64,000 bases of DNA from an uncultured Burkholderiales bacterium (GTDB taxonomy: Bacteria > Pseudomonadota > Gammaproteobacteria > Burkholderiales > Eutrophovitaceae), in NCBI GenBank assembly GCA_951812315.1, contig CATOSA010000024.1:1-64000 (forward strand). Direction: 5' to 3'. Of the stretch, positions 1-8,460 are shown one piece after another. The position numbers and the translations under genes were made by a program. The notes beneath the pieces are model-generated. The model was not told where the DNA came from and did not search any database. It was given only the letters and a program-made list of their open reading frames with translations. Each line of letters starts with the position of its first letter. The first letter of the stretch is position 1.

Positions 1-236
1 TGGGCGCAGTGCGTGGCGAGCACACACTGGCCGAGCTGGCTGAACAGTTCGACGTTCACCCGAATCAGATCCAGGACTGGAAGAAACGTCTGGTCGATAG
101 TGCCGAGGACGTGTTCGGTGGCAACGCAGTTGAGGCGCAACACACCGAACGCGAAATCGAGAAGCTGCACGCCAAGGTCGGGCAACTGACGATGGAGAAA
201 GATTTTCTGTCAAAGTTGCTCGGGCGCGACCGGTGA
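1..236 (+). CDS. IS3-family transposase subunit OrfA, 5' part missing at window edge
   Basis: This is the C-terminal three quarters of the small helix-turn-helix subunit that binds the IS ends. By comparison with the complete 96-residue copies it starts at about residue 20. The helix-turn-helix ([18 protein letters not shown]) is followed by a leucine-zipper-like helix ([20 protein letters not shown]) used in this family for multimerisation. Its TGA overlaps the GTG start of orfB in the arrangement GTGA, with orfB in the -1 frame, as is usual for IS3 elements. No A6G slippery run was seen at the overlap, so translational coupling is at least as likely as frameshifting. Confidence 0.9.
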   Translation, partial: GAVRGEHTLAELAEQFDVHPNQIQDWKKRLVDSAEDVFGGNAVEAQHTEREIEKLHAKVGQLTMEKDFLSKLLGRDR

Positions 237-1150
237 GCGAGCGCCGAGCACAGATTCAAAGCGCTCACGAACTGTCCAGGGCACGCCGCTGCGAGTTACT
301 CGGAGTGGCACGCTGCACAGCGTACTATCGCGGCGCACAGGTGTCAGCCGAAGACCTTGAGCTGATGCGCCTGATCGACGAGATCCACCTTGAGCTGCCG
401 TTCTACGGAAGCCGTCGTATTCGCAACGAACTCGATACACGCGGGCTGCAGGTCAATCGTAAGCGCGTACAGCGGCTGATGCGTCAGATGCAGATCAGGG
501 CGCTGTAACCGAAGCGGCGCACCAGCACGCCAGACAAGGGACACAAGATCTATCCTTACTTGCTCAGGGACATGACAATCACGCGGGCCAACCAGGTGTG
601 GGCGAGCGATATGTGTTATCTACCGATGGCCAAGGGGTTCATGTAGCTCGTGGCGATTATGCACTGGCATACGCGCAAGGTGCTTTCGTGGCGGGCGTCG
701 AACACGATGGACAGCGACTTTTGCGTCGAGGCGCTCGAAGAGGCATTGCCTCGCTACGGTACACCCGAGATATTCAACACCGATCAGGGCACGCAGTTCA
801 CGTACATCATGCTGCATAGCCATAGCACCGCCGGGAGCGAGATATTCAACACCGATCAGGGCACGCAGTTCACGGCCGATGCGTTCACCCGCGTTCTCAA
901 GGACCACGAAGTGACGATCAGCATGGACGGCAAGGGTCGCTGGATCGACAACGTGTTCGTCGAACGGTTGTGGCGCAGTGTGAAGTACGAAGACGTGTAT
1001 CTGCGCGCCTATGAAACGCCAGCGGCATTACGCGCCGGACTGGACAAATACTTTCGTTTTTACAATACCCGGCGTCCTCACACTGGGCTTGACCGGCGTA
1101 CCCCCGATGCGGTGTACTTCGAACAAACGGCGTTGAAGAGCGCGGCCTGA
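233..1150 (+). pseudogene. IS3-family transposase OrfB (DDE integrase), interrupted by two in-frame stops
   Basis: One reading frame encodes the HTH_21 segment (about residues 30-90) and an rve integrase core ending in ALKSAA. TAA at 506-508 and TAG at 644-646 cut it into three pieces. In relatives of this family both positions are tyrosine (ALYPKRR and GFMYLVA). The first catalytic Asp (WASDM) lies between the stops; the second (NTDQG) and the Glu (FVERLW) lie after them, so no single unsuppressed product carries the DDE triad. A 24-residue in-frame insertion with a duplicated 12-residue block sits between residues around the second Asp. Active transposase would need readthrough or supply from another copy. 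Confidence 0.9.
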
Positions 1151-1307
1151 AACCCATGGAGATTTCACTTAAGCGGGGGTCCAAGTTTCGGGGTCCACTT
1201 CTGGCCGCCGACCTACCTGTTCGGGCTTGGCAATTGCGCTTGAATCCAAAATCCGATTGCGCAGGGGAGCGCTGTACAGAACAAGGATGTAGATGCAAGC
1301 CGAAGAT

Positions 1308-2528
1308 TTAATCCGCTGCTCTCGCAAACACGGGCCCTAGCTGACTTGTCACTGCGCCCAATCCTGCGAAAACGGCGAGAATTCCGAATGCCCAGCCGAC
1401 GAATGGAATAACTCCGACCACAACCAGAATGAGAATGCCTGCAGCGGTCCACAGGAATCTTGACCACGGTCACAGGATATCACCCGCATTGCCGAACAGA
1501 CGGCGAACGTAGAGACCAATAGAGAAAGCGATAGTGGCAAACGCCATCGCGTACAGCAAAACCAGCGCAGCCATACCGATCAAACCAATTGGTGCGCCAA
1601 TAATTGTCATCATCAGAAATATGATCGCCGCCGGGCCGAGCAGCGCGATAACCAGGCCACGCCCGAGCGAAGCCCATATACCCGTTCTGACCGTTGCCGC
1701 TGAACGCGACAACACGCCGGGTACGGCGAGCTGCAGCGCAACGCCCAACAAGATGAATGACGCCAGGAAGCCGAGTACGGCAAAAACGCCGATCCAGACC
1801 GGATGCTCCAGCGTTTCCTCATCGAATGATATCGGTGATTCGACCTCGATAATTTTTCCAGAGACCACCGCGCCGTCGCGCAATTCCGGGGGCTGCGGCG
1901 CGGTATAACGTAGATCGCCATCAATGCGCGAACCGGACTCGAGGACGATGGATTTCGCCGCAATCCTGGCGTTGCCCGTCACCTCGCCAGACAACTCGAC
2001 GTGTTGCCCGGCGGCATATAGATCGCCGCCGACGCGGCCATCAATAACGATTTCACGGCCAGCCAGGCGGGCATCGTCACCAATCTGCATGGAACGCATG
2101 ATATGCAGGCCGCCGCCAACTGGACAGATCGGACACACAGCCGCAACGACATCGTCTGTTACTGCGCCGGACAGATCCATTTCGCCACCGGACAAGATCA
2201 AGTCGTCAGCAGTGACGTTTCGAAGCGACAGCGACGCGCCTGCAGCGATAATCAGCTTAGCCGAGACGGTATCGAATTCCAGATCGCCGCCCGCAGCGAA
2301 TATATCGTCGTTGACTGTGGCGTTGGTCACTTCAACGCGCTCTCCCGCGACGAACTGCTGATCCTGATGATCGCCCGTGAGCGAATCCTTTACCCAGTCA
2401 TCGAAATCGTCGTCGTCCGCAATACACGGATTCGAAATGGCAACGCCAAGACAAATGCATGCGAAGGCCTTGGCCAGAAACGCGATACCTCGGCGGCGTG
2501 TTGACGGTTCAGCGGATGATTTTGGCAT
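1308..2528 (-). pseudogene. Polymer-forming (bactofilin-like) membrane protein with premature in-frame TGA
   Basis: The start is the ATG at 2528, preceded by GGAGG at 6 bases. A signal peptide (about residues 1-38) is followed by an acidic stretch and a run of short beta-helical repeats rich in G, D and V (residues 55-230), as in polymer-forming cytoskeletal proteins. At least three hydrophobic helices follow. A TGA at 1470-1472 ends the frame just after LFGNAGDIL. The same frame then runs 53 more residues with another hydrophobic segment (AGILILVVVGVIPFVGWAF) to a TAA at 1308. The downstream part looks like a genuine C-terminus, so I read the TGA as a nonsense mutation. The shortened product might keep some function. 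Family name is from pattern only. Confidence 0.7.
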
Positions 2529-2850
2529 TTCGATTCCTCCCGAACGCACGACTGCCCAATGGCAATCGCATAGTGACTTTCCGCCCAGCGACCACCGACG
2601 AACGGTGCCGTCGATATTCCGGGAATTATGTTTACGACCAACCTGAAAGCGTAAACGCGCTTGACGACATTATTACACTCCGGCGCGCGGCGATATTGAT
2701 CCAGGTTAAATGTGATTCCGCTCGAGTTCAGGGATGCGCGGCTACAGCCAGCCTGCGTGGCTAAAGCCATCTTTACAATGGCGGCCCGGCTCACTGCAGA
2801 GTTTAAAACAGTTGCAACAGTCTGTGCTCGCTGCAGATAGGCCAGGACAG
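2529..2850. other. Intergenic stretch without a recognised gene
   Basis: About 320 bases lie between two genes on the minus strand. It should contain the promoter of the polymer-forming protein gene; its ribosome-binding site is at the left edge. I see no convincing coding frame, hairpin terminator or repeat here. Confidence 0.5.
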
Positions 2851-3144
2851 TTAGCTCACAGTTGCTTCATAAGTAATTTTGTCGACACCAAAGAATCCCG
2901 CCCGCCCGAGCACGACATACAATGGATAGGCAATCATCGCGACGAGCCCGACGAGGGAAGCGTTAAAAAACGGTGCGATCAAAACCATCAATAGCAATTC
3001 GAGGAGATTACCCTCAATCTGGAACTTGATAACGCCATAAAAAACGCCGCCCATCAGACCAATTACAAAACCTGCGACGGCACTTAGCCGAAGCAGCGTC
3101 GTCAAAGTCAGAACGCCTCGAATCTCCTTCCGTTCACGCTTCAT
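2851..3144 (-). CDS. Small membrane protein of unknown function
   Basis: A 97-residue protein with a basic N-terminus (MKRERKE) and two long hydrophobic stretches: residues about 20-40 (glycine-rich, GFVIGLMGGVFYGVI) and residues about 50-80. This suggests an inner-membrane protein with two or three helices. The ATG at 3144 is preceded by AGGAG at nine bases, which supports expression. It matches no family I recognise and has no close operon partner; the nearest upstream sequence is a decayed IS copy in the other orientation. Confidence 0.65.
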   Translation of the reverse strand: MKRERKEIRGVLTLTTLLRLSAVAGFVIGLMGGVFYGVIKFQIEGNLLELLLMVLIAPFFNASLVGLVAMIAYPLYVVLGRAGFFGVDKITYEATVS

Positions 3145-3349
3145 GCAATCTGTACTCCTGTTTGTTTTGTCCTGACCTCACAAGTCGCGTGCTATTCGAC
3201 AATACCTTCGCCGCCACATTGAGTTCATTCTCCCCGAAGCGTGTCACATTGCAAGGCAGTTGTAATCCGTACACTTCATTGTCACGATACTTCCGCTGTT
3301 CGAAAGCATCCAAGAAACCCTGACCAGTTCAATCTGAGGTCCTGTTTCC

Positions 3350-4047
3350 TAGGTCCACCTCGTTCCGTTCTACGGAAGCCGTCGTATTCGCAACGAACTC
3401 GATACACGCGGGCTGCAGGTCAATCGTAAGCGCGTACAGCGGCTGATGCGTCAGATGCAGATCAGGGCGCTGTAGCCGAAGCGGCGCACCAGCACGCCAG
3501 ACAAGGGACACAAGATCTATCCTTACTTGCTCAGGGACATGACAATCACGCGGGCCAACCAGGTGTGGGCGAGCGATATGTGTTATCTACCGATGGCCAA
3601 GGGGTTCATGTAGCTCGTGGCGATTATGCACTGGCATACGCGCAAGGTGCTTTCGTGGCGGGCGTCGAACACGATGGACAGCGACTTTTGCATCGAGGCG
3701 CTCGAAGAGGCATTGCCTCGCTACGGTACACCCGAGATATTCAACACCGATCAGGGCACGCAGTTCACGGCCGATGCGTTCACCCGCGTTCTCAAGGAGC
3801 ACGAAGTGACGATCAGCATGGACGGCAAGGCTCGCTGGATCGACAACGTGTTCGTCGAACGGTTGTGGCGCAGTGTGAAGTACGAAGACGTGTATCTGCG
3901 CGCGTATGAAACGCCGGCGTCCTCACACTGGGCTTGACCAGCGTACCCCCGATGCGGTGTACTTCGAACAAACGGCGTTGAAGAGCGCGGCCTGAACCCC
4001 ATGGAGATTTCACTTAAGCAGGGGTCCAAGTTTCGGGGTCCACTTCT
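3350..4047 (+). mobile_element. IS3-family insertion sequence, copy 2, truncated remnant
   Basis: A 5'-truncated copy of the same element. Similarity begins near 3350 inside orfB and runs to the right terminal repeat at 4047. orfA and the left end are absent. A deletion of 50 bp, at the place matching 1021-1070 of copy 1, joins two short CGGCG-containing sequences near 3915 and shifts the frame. The right end abuts a fibronectin-III gene fragment, so this copy may have truncated that gene. Confidence 0.9.
3353..3995 (+). pseudogene. IS3-family transposase OrfB remnant
   Basis: The remnant starts within the HTH_21 segment (FYGSRRIRNEL) and keeps the rve core with the residues of the DDE triad. 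It is interrupted by TAG at 3473-3475 and TAG at 3611-3613, the same two codon positions as in the other copies. The 50-bp deletion near 3915 removes the region between ETPA and RRPHTGL and shifts the reading frame before the original TGA at 3993-3995. It cannot make an active transposase. Confidence 0.9.
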
Positions 4048-4076
4048 CCATATCCGGAAAGGCCGCAACCGTATAC

Positions 4077-4667
4077 ATGTGGCGAGACGGCAGTGGCGTC
4101 AAGCAGTACACAGACTACTGCCCGCAAGATCAAGAATGCGTTGCGAAAAGGGTTGGGCAATCGGGAGATAGTGATTCAGACGGTGATGGGGGTCGAGGAA
4201 AAAGCAACAATGGAAAGTCCTGGAAACACACGACTACGACAAGTACTGATACTTCTGACACGGGCAATACTTCGACAACTGACGGCGACACTACGACAGA
4301 CACGACGGCCGACAGCGGCACAGATGACACGGTCCCCGACACGACATCCGACAACGAACCAACAACGACTGGAGACGCGTCTGACTCTACTCCGCCGGAC
4401 GACAACTCATCGACAGAAACCGACACCGTAGCCAGCGGATCAGCGGTATTGACGTGGGACCCGGTTGCAGATACCACGTTGGCCGGCTACTACCTCTTTT
4501 ACGCGAAGCCGGACAGCGCCTACGAGTTTGTCGATGTCGGAAACGCCACGAGCTACTCAATGACCAGACTTGAGGGTGGCACCCGCTTTTACTTCAGAGT
4601 CGCCGCCTACGACTCATATGGCAATCAAAGCGCATTCTCCAACGAGGTCTATAAAGACATGCCGTGA
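4077..4667 (+). CDS. Fibronectin type III domain protein, probably 5'-truncated
   Basis: The frame is open from the IS end at 4048 and the first ATG is at 4077. The N-terminal part (CPQDQECVAKR) is short. A linker of about 90 residues made almost only of T, D, S, G and N follows (residues 45-120). The C-terminus is one fibronectin-III-like beta-sandwich (SAVLTWDPV, GYYLFYA, YFRVAAYDSYGNQSAFS). Such proteins are normally secreted, yet no signal peptide is present. Together with the IS directly upstream, this suggests that the true N-terminus was lost. A role in adhesion or carbohydrate binding is only a family-level guess. It converges with the metal-transport operon. Confidence 0.55.
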   Translation: MWRDGSGVKQYTDYCPQDQECVAKRVGQSGDSDSDGDGGRGKSNNGKSWKHTTTTSTDTSDTGNTSTTDGDTTTDTTADSGTDDTVPDTTSDNEPTTTGDASDSTPPDDNSSTETDTVASGSAVLTWDPVADTTLAGYYLFYAKPDSAYEFVDVGNATSYSMTRLEGGTRFYFRVAAYDSYGNQSAFSNEVYKDMP

Positions 4668-4697
4668 TGCGGGAGCGCGAACTAAAAACGCGCTTCG

Positions 4698-5462
4698 TCA
4701 GCTCTTGCCGGCGGGCGCTCCGCCTCGTTCCAGTGTACTGAAAGTGATTCCGGCGATTGCCATACACCAGACGATTACCGCACCGGTCGGCAAGTCCGTC
4801 AGCACCGAGACAATCAAGCCCGCTGCGTAGCCGATTGCGCCAACCGCGTAGGCCTTTGCAAGCCTGTGCGAGCGCGCCTCTCGTGTGGCCAGCGCCGGAA
4901 TAATCAGACTCGCAAATACCAGGTAAACACCCACCATTTGCACCGACAGCGTAACAGCAAGCCCGAATAAAATATAAAACCCGGTACGGCCGACTCGTTT
5001 TTCGCCAAGACCAAACCAGGCGCCGCAAATGAGTGCGGTCACAACTGCAACCACCAGTAACTGGTTATGGCTGACCCAAAGTATCTGTCCGACAAGCAGT
5101 GTCTTGAGCGCTTCGCCTCCGTGCGGATTGCCAGCCAGCAGAATAATTTCAAGCGTCGCCGCCAGCACAAAAACCGTACCAATAATCGCTTCCTGATAGT
5201 CAGGCCAGCGTCTTTCTGTCCAGGTGAGAAACAGCGCACCGGCGAGCGCGGCAGACAAAGCCGAGAGTTGCACTGCTATGCCATGCGACTCGAGTCCGAG
5301 CAGGTCTGCCGCAATCACGCCAGCGCCGGCAATCTGGGCGATCGCAATATCGATGAAGACAATACCGCGCGCCAACACCACTGTGCCCAGCGGCACATGG
5401 GTTGCGGTTACCAACAGCCCGGCAATCAGTGCTGGCAGCAGAATGCTGAGAAGGTCGTCCAT
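4698..5462 (-). CDS. Metal-ion ABC transporter permease (ZnuB/MntB type)
   Basis: A 254-residue polytopic protein of the ABC-3 family with about seven or eight hydrophobic helices, close to the usual family length. It would form the inner-membrane channel for zinc or manganese delivered by the binding protein encoded just upstream. Its ATG follows the TAA of that gene by only two bases, so the two are translationally linked. The family signature GVYLVFASLIIPALATR, with the conserved mid-helix proline, is present near residue 170. No ATPase gene follows; transcription instead runs into a convergent gene. The metal is not determined by the sequence. Confidence 0.88.
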   Translation of the reverse strand: MDDLLSILLPALIAGLLVTATHVPLGTVVLARGIVFIDIAIAQIAGAGVIAADLLGLESHGIAVQLSALSAALAGALFLTWTERRWPDYQEAIIGTVFVLAATLEIILLAGNPHGGEALKTLLVGQILWVSHNQLLVVAVVTALICGAWFGLGEKRVGRTGFYILFGLAVTLSVQMVGVYLVFASLIIPALATREARSHRLAKAYAVGAIGYAAGLIVSVLTDLPTGAVIVWCMAIAGITFSTLERGGAPAGKS

Positions 5463-5464
5463 CT

Positions 5465-6373
5465 TTACCGGCCAGTCGTTTTTCGGAGCCTTTCTATTGT
5501 GTCATCAAACAAGCCGTACAGGTCTTCTGCCTGTTTGGTACCACCAACCGTGTAGGGCAACTCCGCGACCGGAATTCCGGTCCGGTCACTCAGCCACTGC
5601 GGCGCTTTCGGCTCATTGTATGCCATACGCGTAATCACGTCTGCTGGTTCCCGCTTCAGCGCCTCGAGCAGACCGGCAAGATGGCGGGCGCTCGGCGGAA
5701 TTCCCGGCTTCGACTCAATTGTCATTGTCAGCTCCAAACCCAGCCAGTGTGCCAGGTATATCGAGTCACGGTGATATGTCACCAGGCGCATTCCCTTCAA
5801 ACTGCTGGCATCTCGCTCCCAGCGCCTGATTGATCGAGCCCACTTTGCCTGAAATGAAGAGTTGAGCTGTTCATACTCGCCAGCATTGGAGCTATCTATC
5901 AATGCAAGACGTTTGGCAAGTACATTCGCAATGATCGCGAGATTTCGCGCATCCAGATGAACATGCGGATTGCCTTGCGGATGAATGTCTCCCATTGACC
6001 GGTCGACCCGGTCCGGAACATCGAGCCGCTCGACATACTCGGATGCCATGAAGTATCCGATCCGCCCGGGCTGTACGTCAGTATTGCCAGCAGAACTTAT
6101 CACCAATGGCAACCATCCGACTTCCAGATCAGATCCGGAACAAACAACCAGATCCGCACGGCGCATGCGCGCCACGAGACTGGGGCGTGCTTCAACATAA
6201 TGCGGGTCCTGCAAGGGAGAAGTCGCCTGATAGACAGAGACGTGCTTGCCACCAAGTTCCTTCAACAACGCCGCCCATTCCGGTTCGCACGCAAATGCCC
6301 TTACTTTTGCGTGCGAAACCTGCGGAACAAGGTTTAGCAGCAGCACACACAGAATTGCGCTGAACAGTTTCAT
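5465..6373 (-). CDS. Metal-ion ABC transporter periplasmic binding protein (ZnuA-like)
   Basis: A 302-residue precursor with a clear signal peptide (about residues 1-22, ending SHA). It belongs to the cluster A-I metal-binding proteins. Likely ligands are histidines in the segments DPHYVEARP (about residue 57) and GNPHVHLDARN (about residue 136), plus YHRDS near residue 197. The His-rich loop often found in zinc-specific members is absent. AGGAG lies nine bases before the ATG. It sits between the His-rich outer-membrane protein and the permease in one operon, which suggests uptake of a divalent metal, most likely zinc or manganese. Confidence 0.88.
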   Translation of the reverse strand: MKLFSAILCVLLLNLVPQVSHAKVRAFACEPEWAALLKELGGKHVSVYQATSPLQDPHYVEARPSLVARMRRADLVVCSGSDLEVGWLPLVISSAGNTDVQPGRIGYFMASEYVERLDVPDRVDRSMGDIHPQGNPHVHLDARNLAIIANVLAKRLALIDSSNAGEYEQLNSSFQAKWARSIRRWERDASSLKGMRLVTYHRDSIYLAHWLGLELTMTIESKPGIPPSARHLAGLLEALKREPADVITRMAYNEPKAPQWLSDRTGIPVAELPYTVGGTKQAEDLYGLFDDTIERLRKTTGR

Positions 6374-6450
6374 TGGTGTAACTCCTCACTTGTATCCGCG
6401 GAATGGATGATGCAATTTCCAGCATTCATTGGATTGACCTGACCATTTCC

Positions 6451-7875
6451 TCAGAACCTGTGCGCGCCGTGTGATCCCAGACTGACGATGAACTGGAACA
6501 TAAGTTGATCGTCGGTTACGTCGCGGCGAACCTTGTCTTGCGCGTACTGCAAGCGAAAACGGGAAAACTCCGAAGGCGAAAAATCCACCATCACAGTCGT
6601 TCGCTCCGGCTCGTGTGGGAGAAGATGCTGCAAGTCTTCTGGCGCGAGGCTGCCGTTGGTAACTGGCTCATACGTAATGGTCCCTGAATCGAGCAGATCA
6701 TAGCGTAGACCAACTCTCCAGCGCGGGATGAATTGGTAAATACCCTGCAGGTACCAGCCGCTTTGCTTGCTATTGTAGGCTCCCTCCTGGGCGAACATTC
6801 CGGTCATGTCATCCAGGTCATAACCCATTTGTCCATCTTCTTCGCGCCAGTAGTACTCGCCCTGAATCTTCGCGTAGCGCCTCGAAATATCTCCATTGGG
6901 TGCCCACTTCCATATGAAATCAAGGCCCCATGTAATGCTATCCAGATCTGTAAACTCGTTCTCGACGCCATTACCCATGGAATCCTCGTCGTCATATTCG
7001 CGATCATATGCTTTCGTGTCGCGATACGATCCGCCGACCTGGTAGCTATTGCTGAATCCGACGTCTCCACCCAGGTGAGCGAATGCAGACCACGCATTAG
7101 GTCCGTTTTCGTTGCGCTCGGACCCTGGAAAGGCATTGCCTCGTCCAATTTCCCCGCCAAACTCGAGAAATAACGGAGTAGGTGCAACGTAGCGAACCTG
7201 CACGCCATCTTCAGCCAGGTTTCCACCGTAAAACGCCTGATTAACCAGCGGCAGGTCTCCAAAATCCCAGACATGCGGGTGTTGCTGGTTGACGTATCCG
7301 ACTCCTGAGAAGAAGCGGCCCGCTTTGGCAACTAAGCCCGGAATGAATCCACTGTTCTGTATCCAGGCCTCCTCGACGTCGAATTCTTCGTTACGGACAC
7401 CGGCAGTAAAAAATCCCGCCCAGTACGGATCAATGTTCGCCGAGATCGCCAGTTCGGATTCATTCAGACTGAAGCCGCGCTCTCCGGGTCCGGAGCCGTG
7501 ACCATGGCCGCCATCGTCATCATGACCATGCCCGCCAGCCGGAACAAAGCCCCCAATTTCCCAGGTGTCCGGATCCTGTTCCAGATGTCGATAACGACCG
7601 TCCACAATCAGGGAGATGGCGGGATTGAACGCGTTGTTTGATGGAAGCGGGCGGGCGGAATCTTGCTCCGGCACCGCCAGGCGTGCTGGTTCACGTTCGG
7701 CCGTTTTGGCTGCTTCAGATTCGTCCTGCTCATCCAGCCTGTCCTCGAGTACTTGTATTTGCTGACGCAACTCCTCGAGTTCGGATCTCGTTGCTTCAGT
7801 ATCGTCTTGTGCCACTGAGTAGGCGGGTAACGCCAACGACAAGGCGACCGCAGTCGCCAGAATGTTTCTGCGCAT
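6451..7875 (-). CDS. Outer-membrane beta-barrel protein with His-rich loop, putative metal porin
   Basis: A 474-residue protein with a signal peptide (residues 1-22). A short coiled coil follows (ELEELRQQIQVLEDRLDEQ, residues 32-50), then a region of alternating hydrophobic residues ending in aromatic F, typical of a porin-like barrel. Around residue 118 lies a metal-binding-type loop (GGHGHDDDGGHGHGSG) with four histidines and several acids. GGAGG is nine bases before the ATG. It is the first large gene of the metal operon and probably passes or captures the metal at the cell surface. TonB dependence is not evident: no plug or TonB box was seen. Confidence 0.75.
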   Translation of the reverse strand: MRRNILATAVALSLALPAYSVAQDDTEATRSELEELRQQIQVLEDRLDEQDESEAAKTAEREPARLAVPEQDSARPLPSNNAFNPAISLIVDGRYRHLEQDPDTWEIGGFVPAGGHGHDDDGGHGHGSGPGERGFSLNESELAISANIDPYWAGFFTAGVRNEEFDVEEAWIQNSGFIPGLVAKAGRFFSGVGYVNQQHPHVWDFGDLPLVNQAFYGGNLAEDGVQVRYVAPTPLFLEFGGEIGRGNAFPGSERNENGPNAWSAFAHLGGDVGFSNSYQVGGSYRDTKAYDREYDDEDSMGNGVENEFTDLDSITWGLDFIWKWAPNGDISRRYAKIQGEYYWREEDGQMGYDLDDMTGMFAQEGAYNSKQSGWYLQGIYQFIPRWRVGLRYDLLDSGTITYEPVTNGSLAPEDLQHLLPHEPERTTVMVDFSPSEFSRFRLQYAQDKVRRDVTDDQLMFQFIVSLGSHGAHRF

Positions 7876-7909
7876 TGCTGTATATCCTCCAAATCACGAC
7901 AGTAATCGC

Positions 7910-7927
7910 AATCAACAAGCGTTGATT
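7910..7927. promoter_or_regulatory. Palindrome upstream of the metal-uptake operon
   Basis: AATCAAC and GTTGATT form perfect 7-base arms around AAGC, 35 bases before the porin start. The position fits an operator of a metal-sensing repressor, but the sequence does not match the E. coli Zur box that I remember. It may equally be a weak hairpin at the end of the preceding gene. Confidence 0.3.
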
Positions 7928-7959
7928 ACCAGTCAAAATCAGTCTCTAATTTTGGTGAT

Positions 7960-8274
7960 TCAGAGGAAGTGCGGAGGATCTCTGGCCGCAGGGCGAACCT
8001 GCTCGGCTGAGCAGAAAAGCGCCGGTAGCGCGTCACTATAGGAATGATCTGCTCGCAGCAGGTCGAGGCGGTGCGACTGCCCCGCAGGCAAATGAACAAA
8101 CTTTGCCGCTGACGCGCATTCGTCGCAAAGCTTAAGATGAACGAGCGATTGTTCCGATTCCGCAGACTGATCCGCAGCGTGCGCGACCACATGCGCCAAT
8201 GCCGCCTGCTGGGCGAACACCAGCACGGCGGGCAAGAGCCATGAAATCAGTCGTTTTCGGAATCTACTTCCCAT
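7960..8274 (-). CDS. Small secreted Cys/His-containing protein
   Basis: A 104-residue protein with an N-terminal signal peptide (basic RFRKR, then a hydrophobic stretch ending ALA near residue 27). The mature part has several histidines (HVVAHAADQ, LVHLKL, FVHLPAGQSHR) and a CDEC motif near residue 50, with one more Cys near residue 88. It lies 84 bases upstream of the His-rich porin in the same orientation, so it is probably the first gene of the metal-uptake operon. It resembles small DUF2946-type proteins that occur beside metal transporters, but I cannot prove membership. No function is assigned. Confidence 0.6.
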   Translation of the reverse strand: MGSRFRKRLISWLLPAVLVFAQQAALAHVVAHAADQSAESEQSLVHLKLCDECASAAKFVHLPAGQSHRLDLLRADHSYSDALPALFCSAEQVRPAARDPPHFL

Positions 8275-8460
8275 AACCGGCTAAAGTAGCAGAGGGATGT
8301 AGCCGACCGCAAGAGCTATTTACTGGTGAAGAAGCTCAATAAGCGGCATCGTCACGCGCGCCCGCGTCCATCGTCTACACCGCCAGGCAGGTCCGCAAGC
8401 ACCCGGCTGGCAACAAACCTTGTGACACGCAACGATCGCCATTGGCCGCGCCCTGCAAAA

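Larger units (their letters stand above)
1..1202 (+). mobile_element. IS3-family insertion sequence, copy 1 (left end outside window)
   Basis: One of four copies of the same IS3-family element. It holds the end of orfA, an interrupted orfB and the right terminal inverted repeat, whose outward-reading end is AGAAGTGGACCCC at 1202. The left end lies before the window. Compared with the fuller copy at 29304-30578, it has a 72-bp in-frame insertion inside orfB at about 803-874. Of that, 36 bp (839-874) repeat 767-802 and 36 bp (803-838) are not found in the other copies. Direct repeats at the target site cannot be judged because the left end is missing. Confidence 0.93.

Noticed and set aside
506-646. 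Reassignment of TAG to tyrosine in the whole organism
   Set aside because: Ordinary genes in the window, such as gloB, the tail tube gene and plsC, end in TAG at the expected family length, so TAG works as stop.
1470-1472. Selenocysteine or tryptophan at the in-frame TGA
   Set aside because: No selenocysteine insertion hairpin was seen, the residue is not in a redox motif, and TGA ends many intact genes here.
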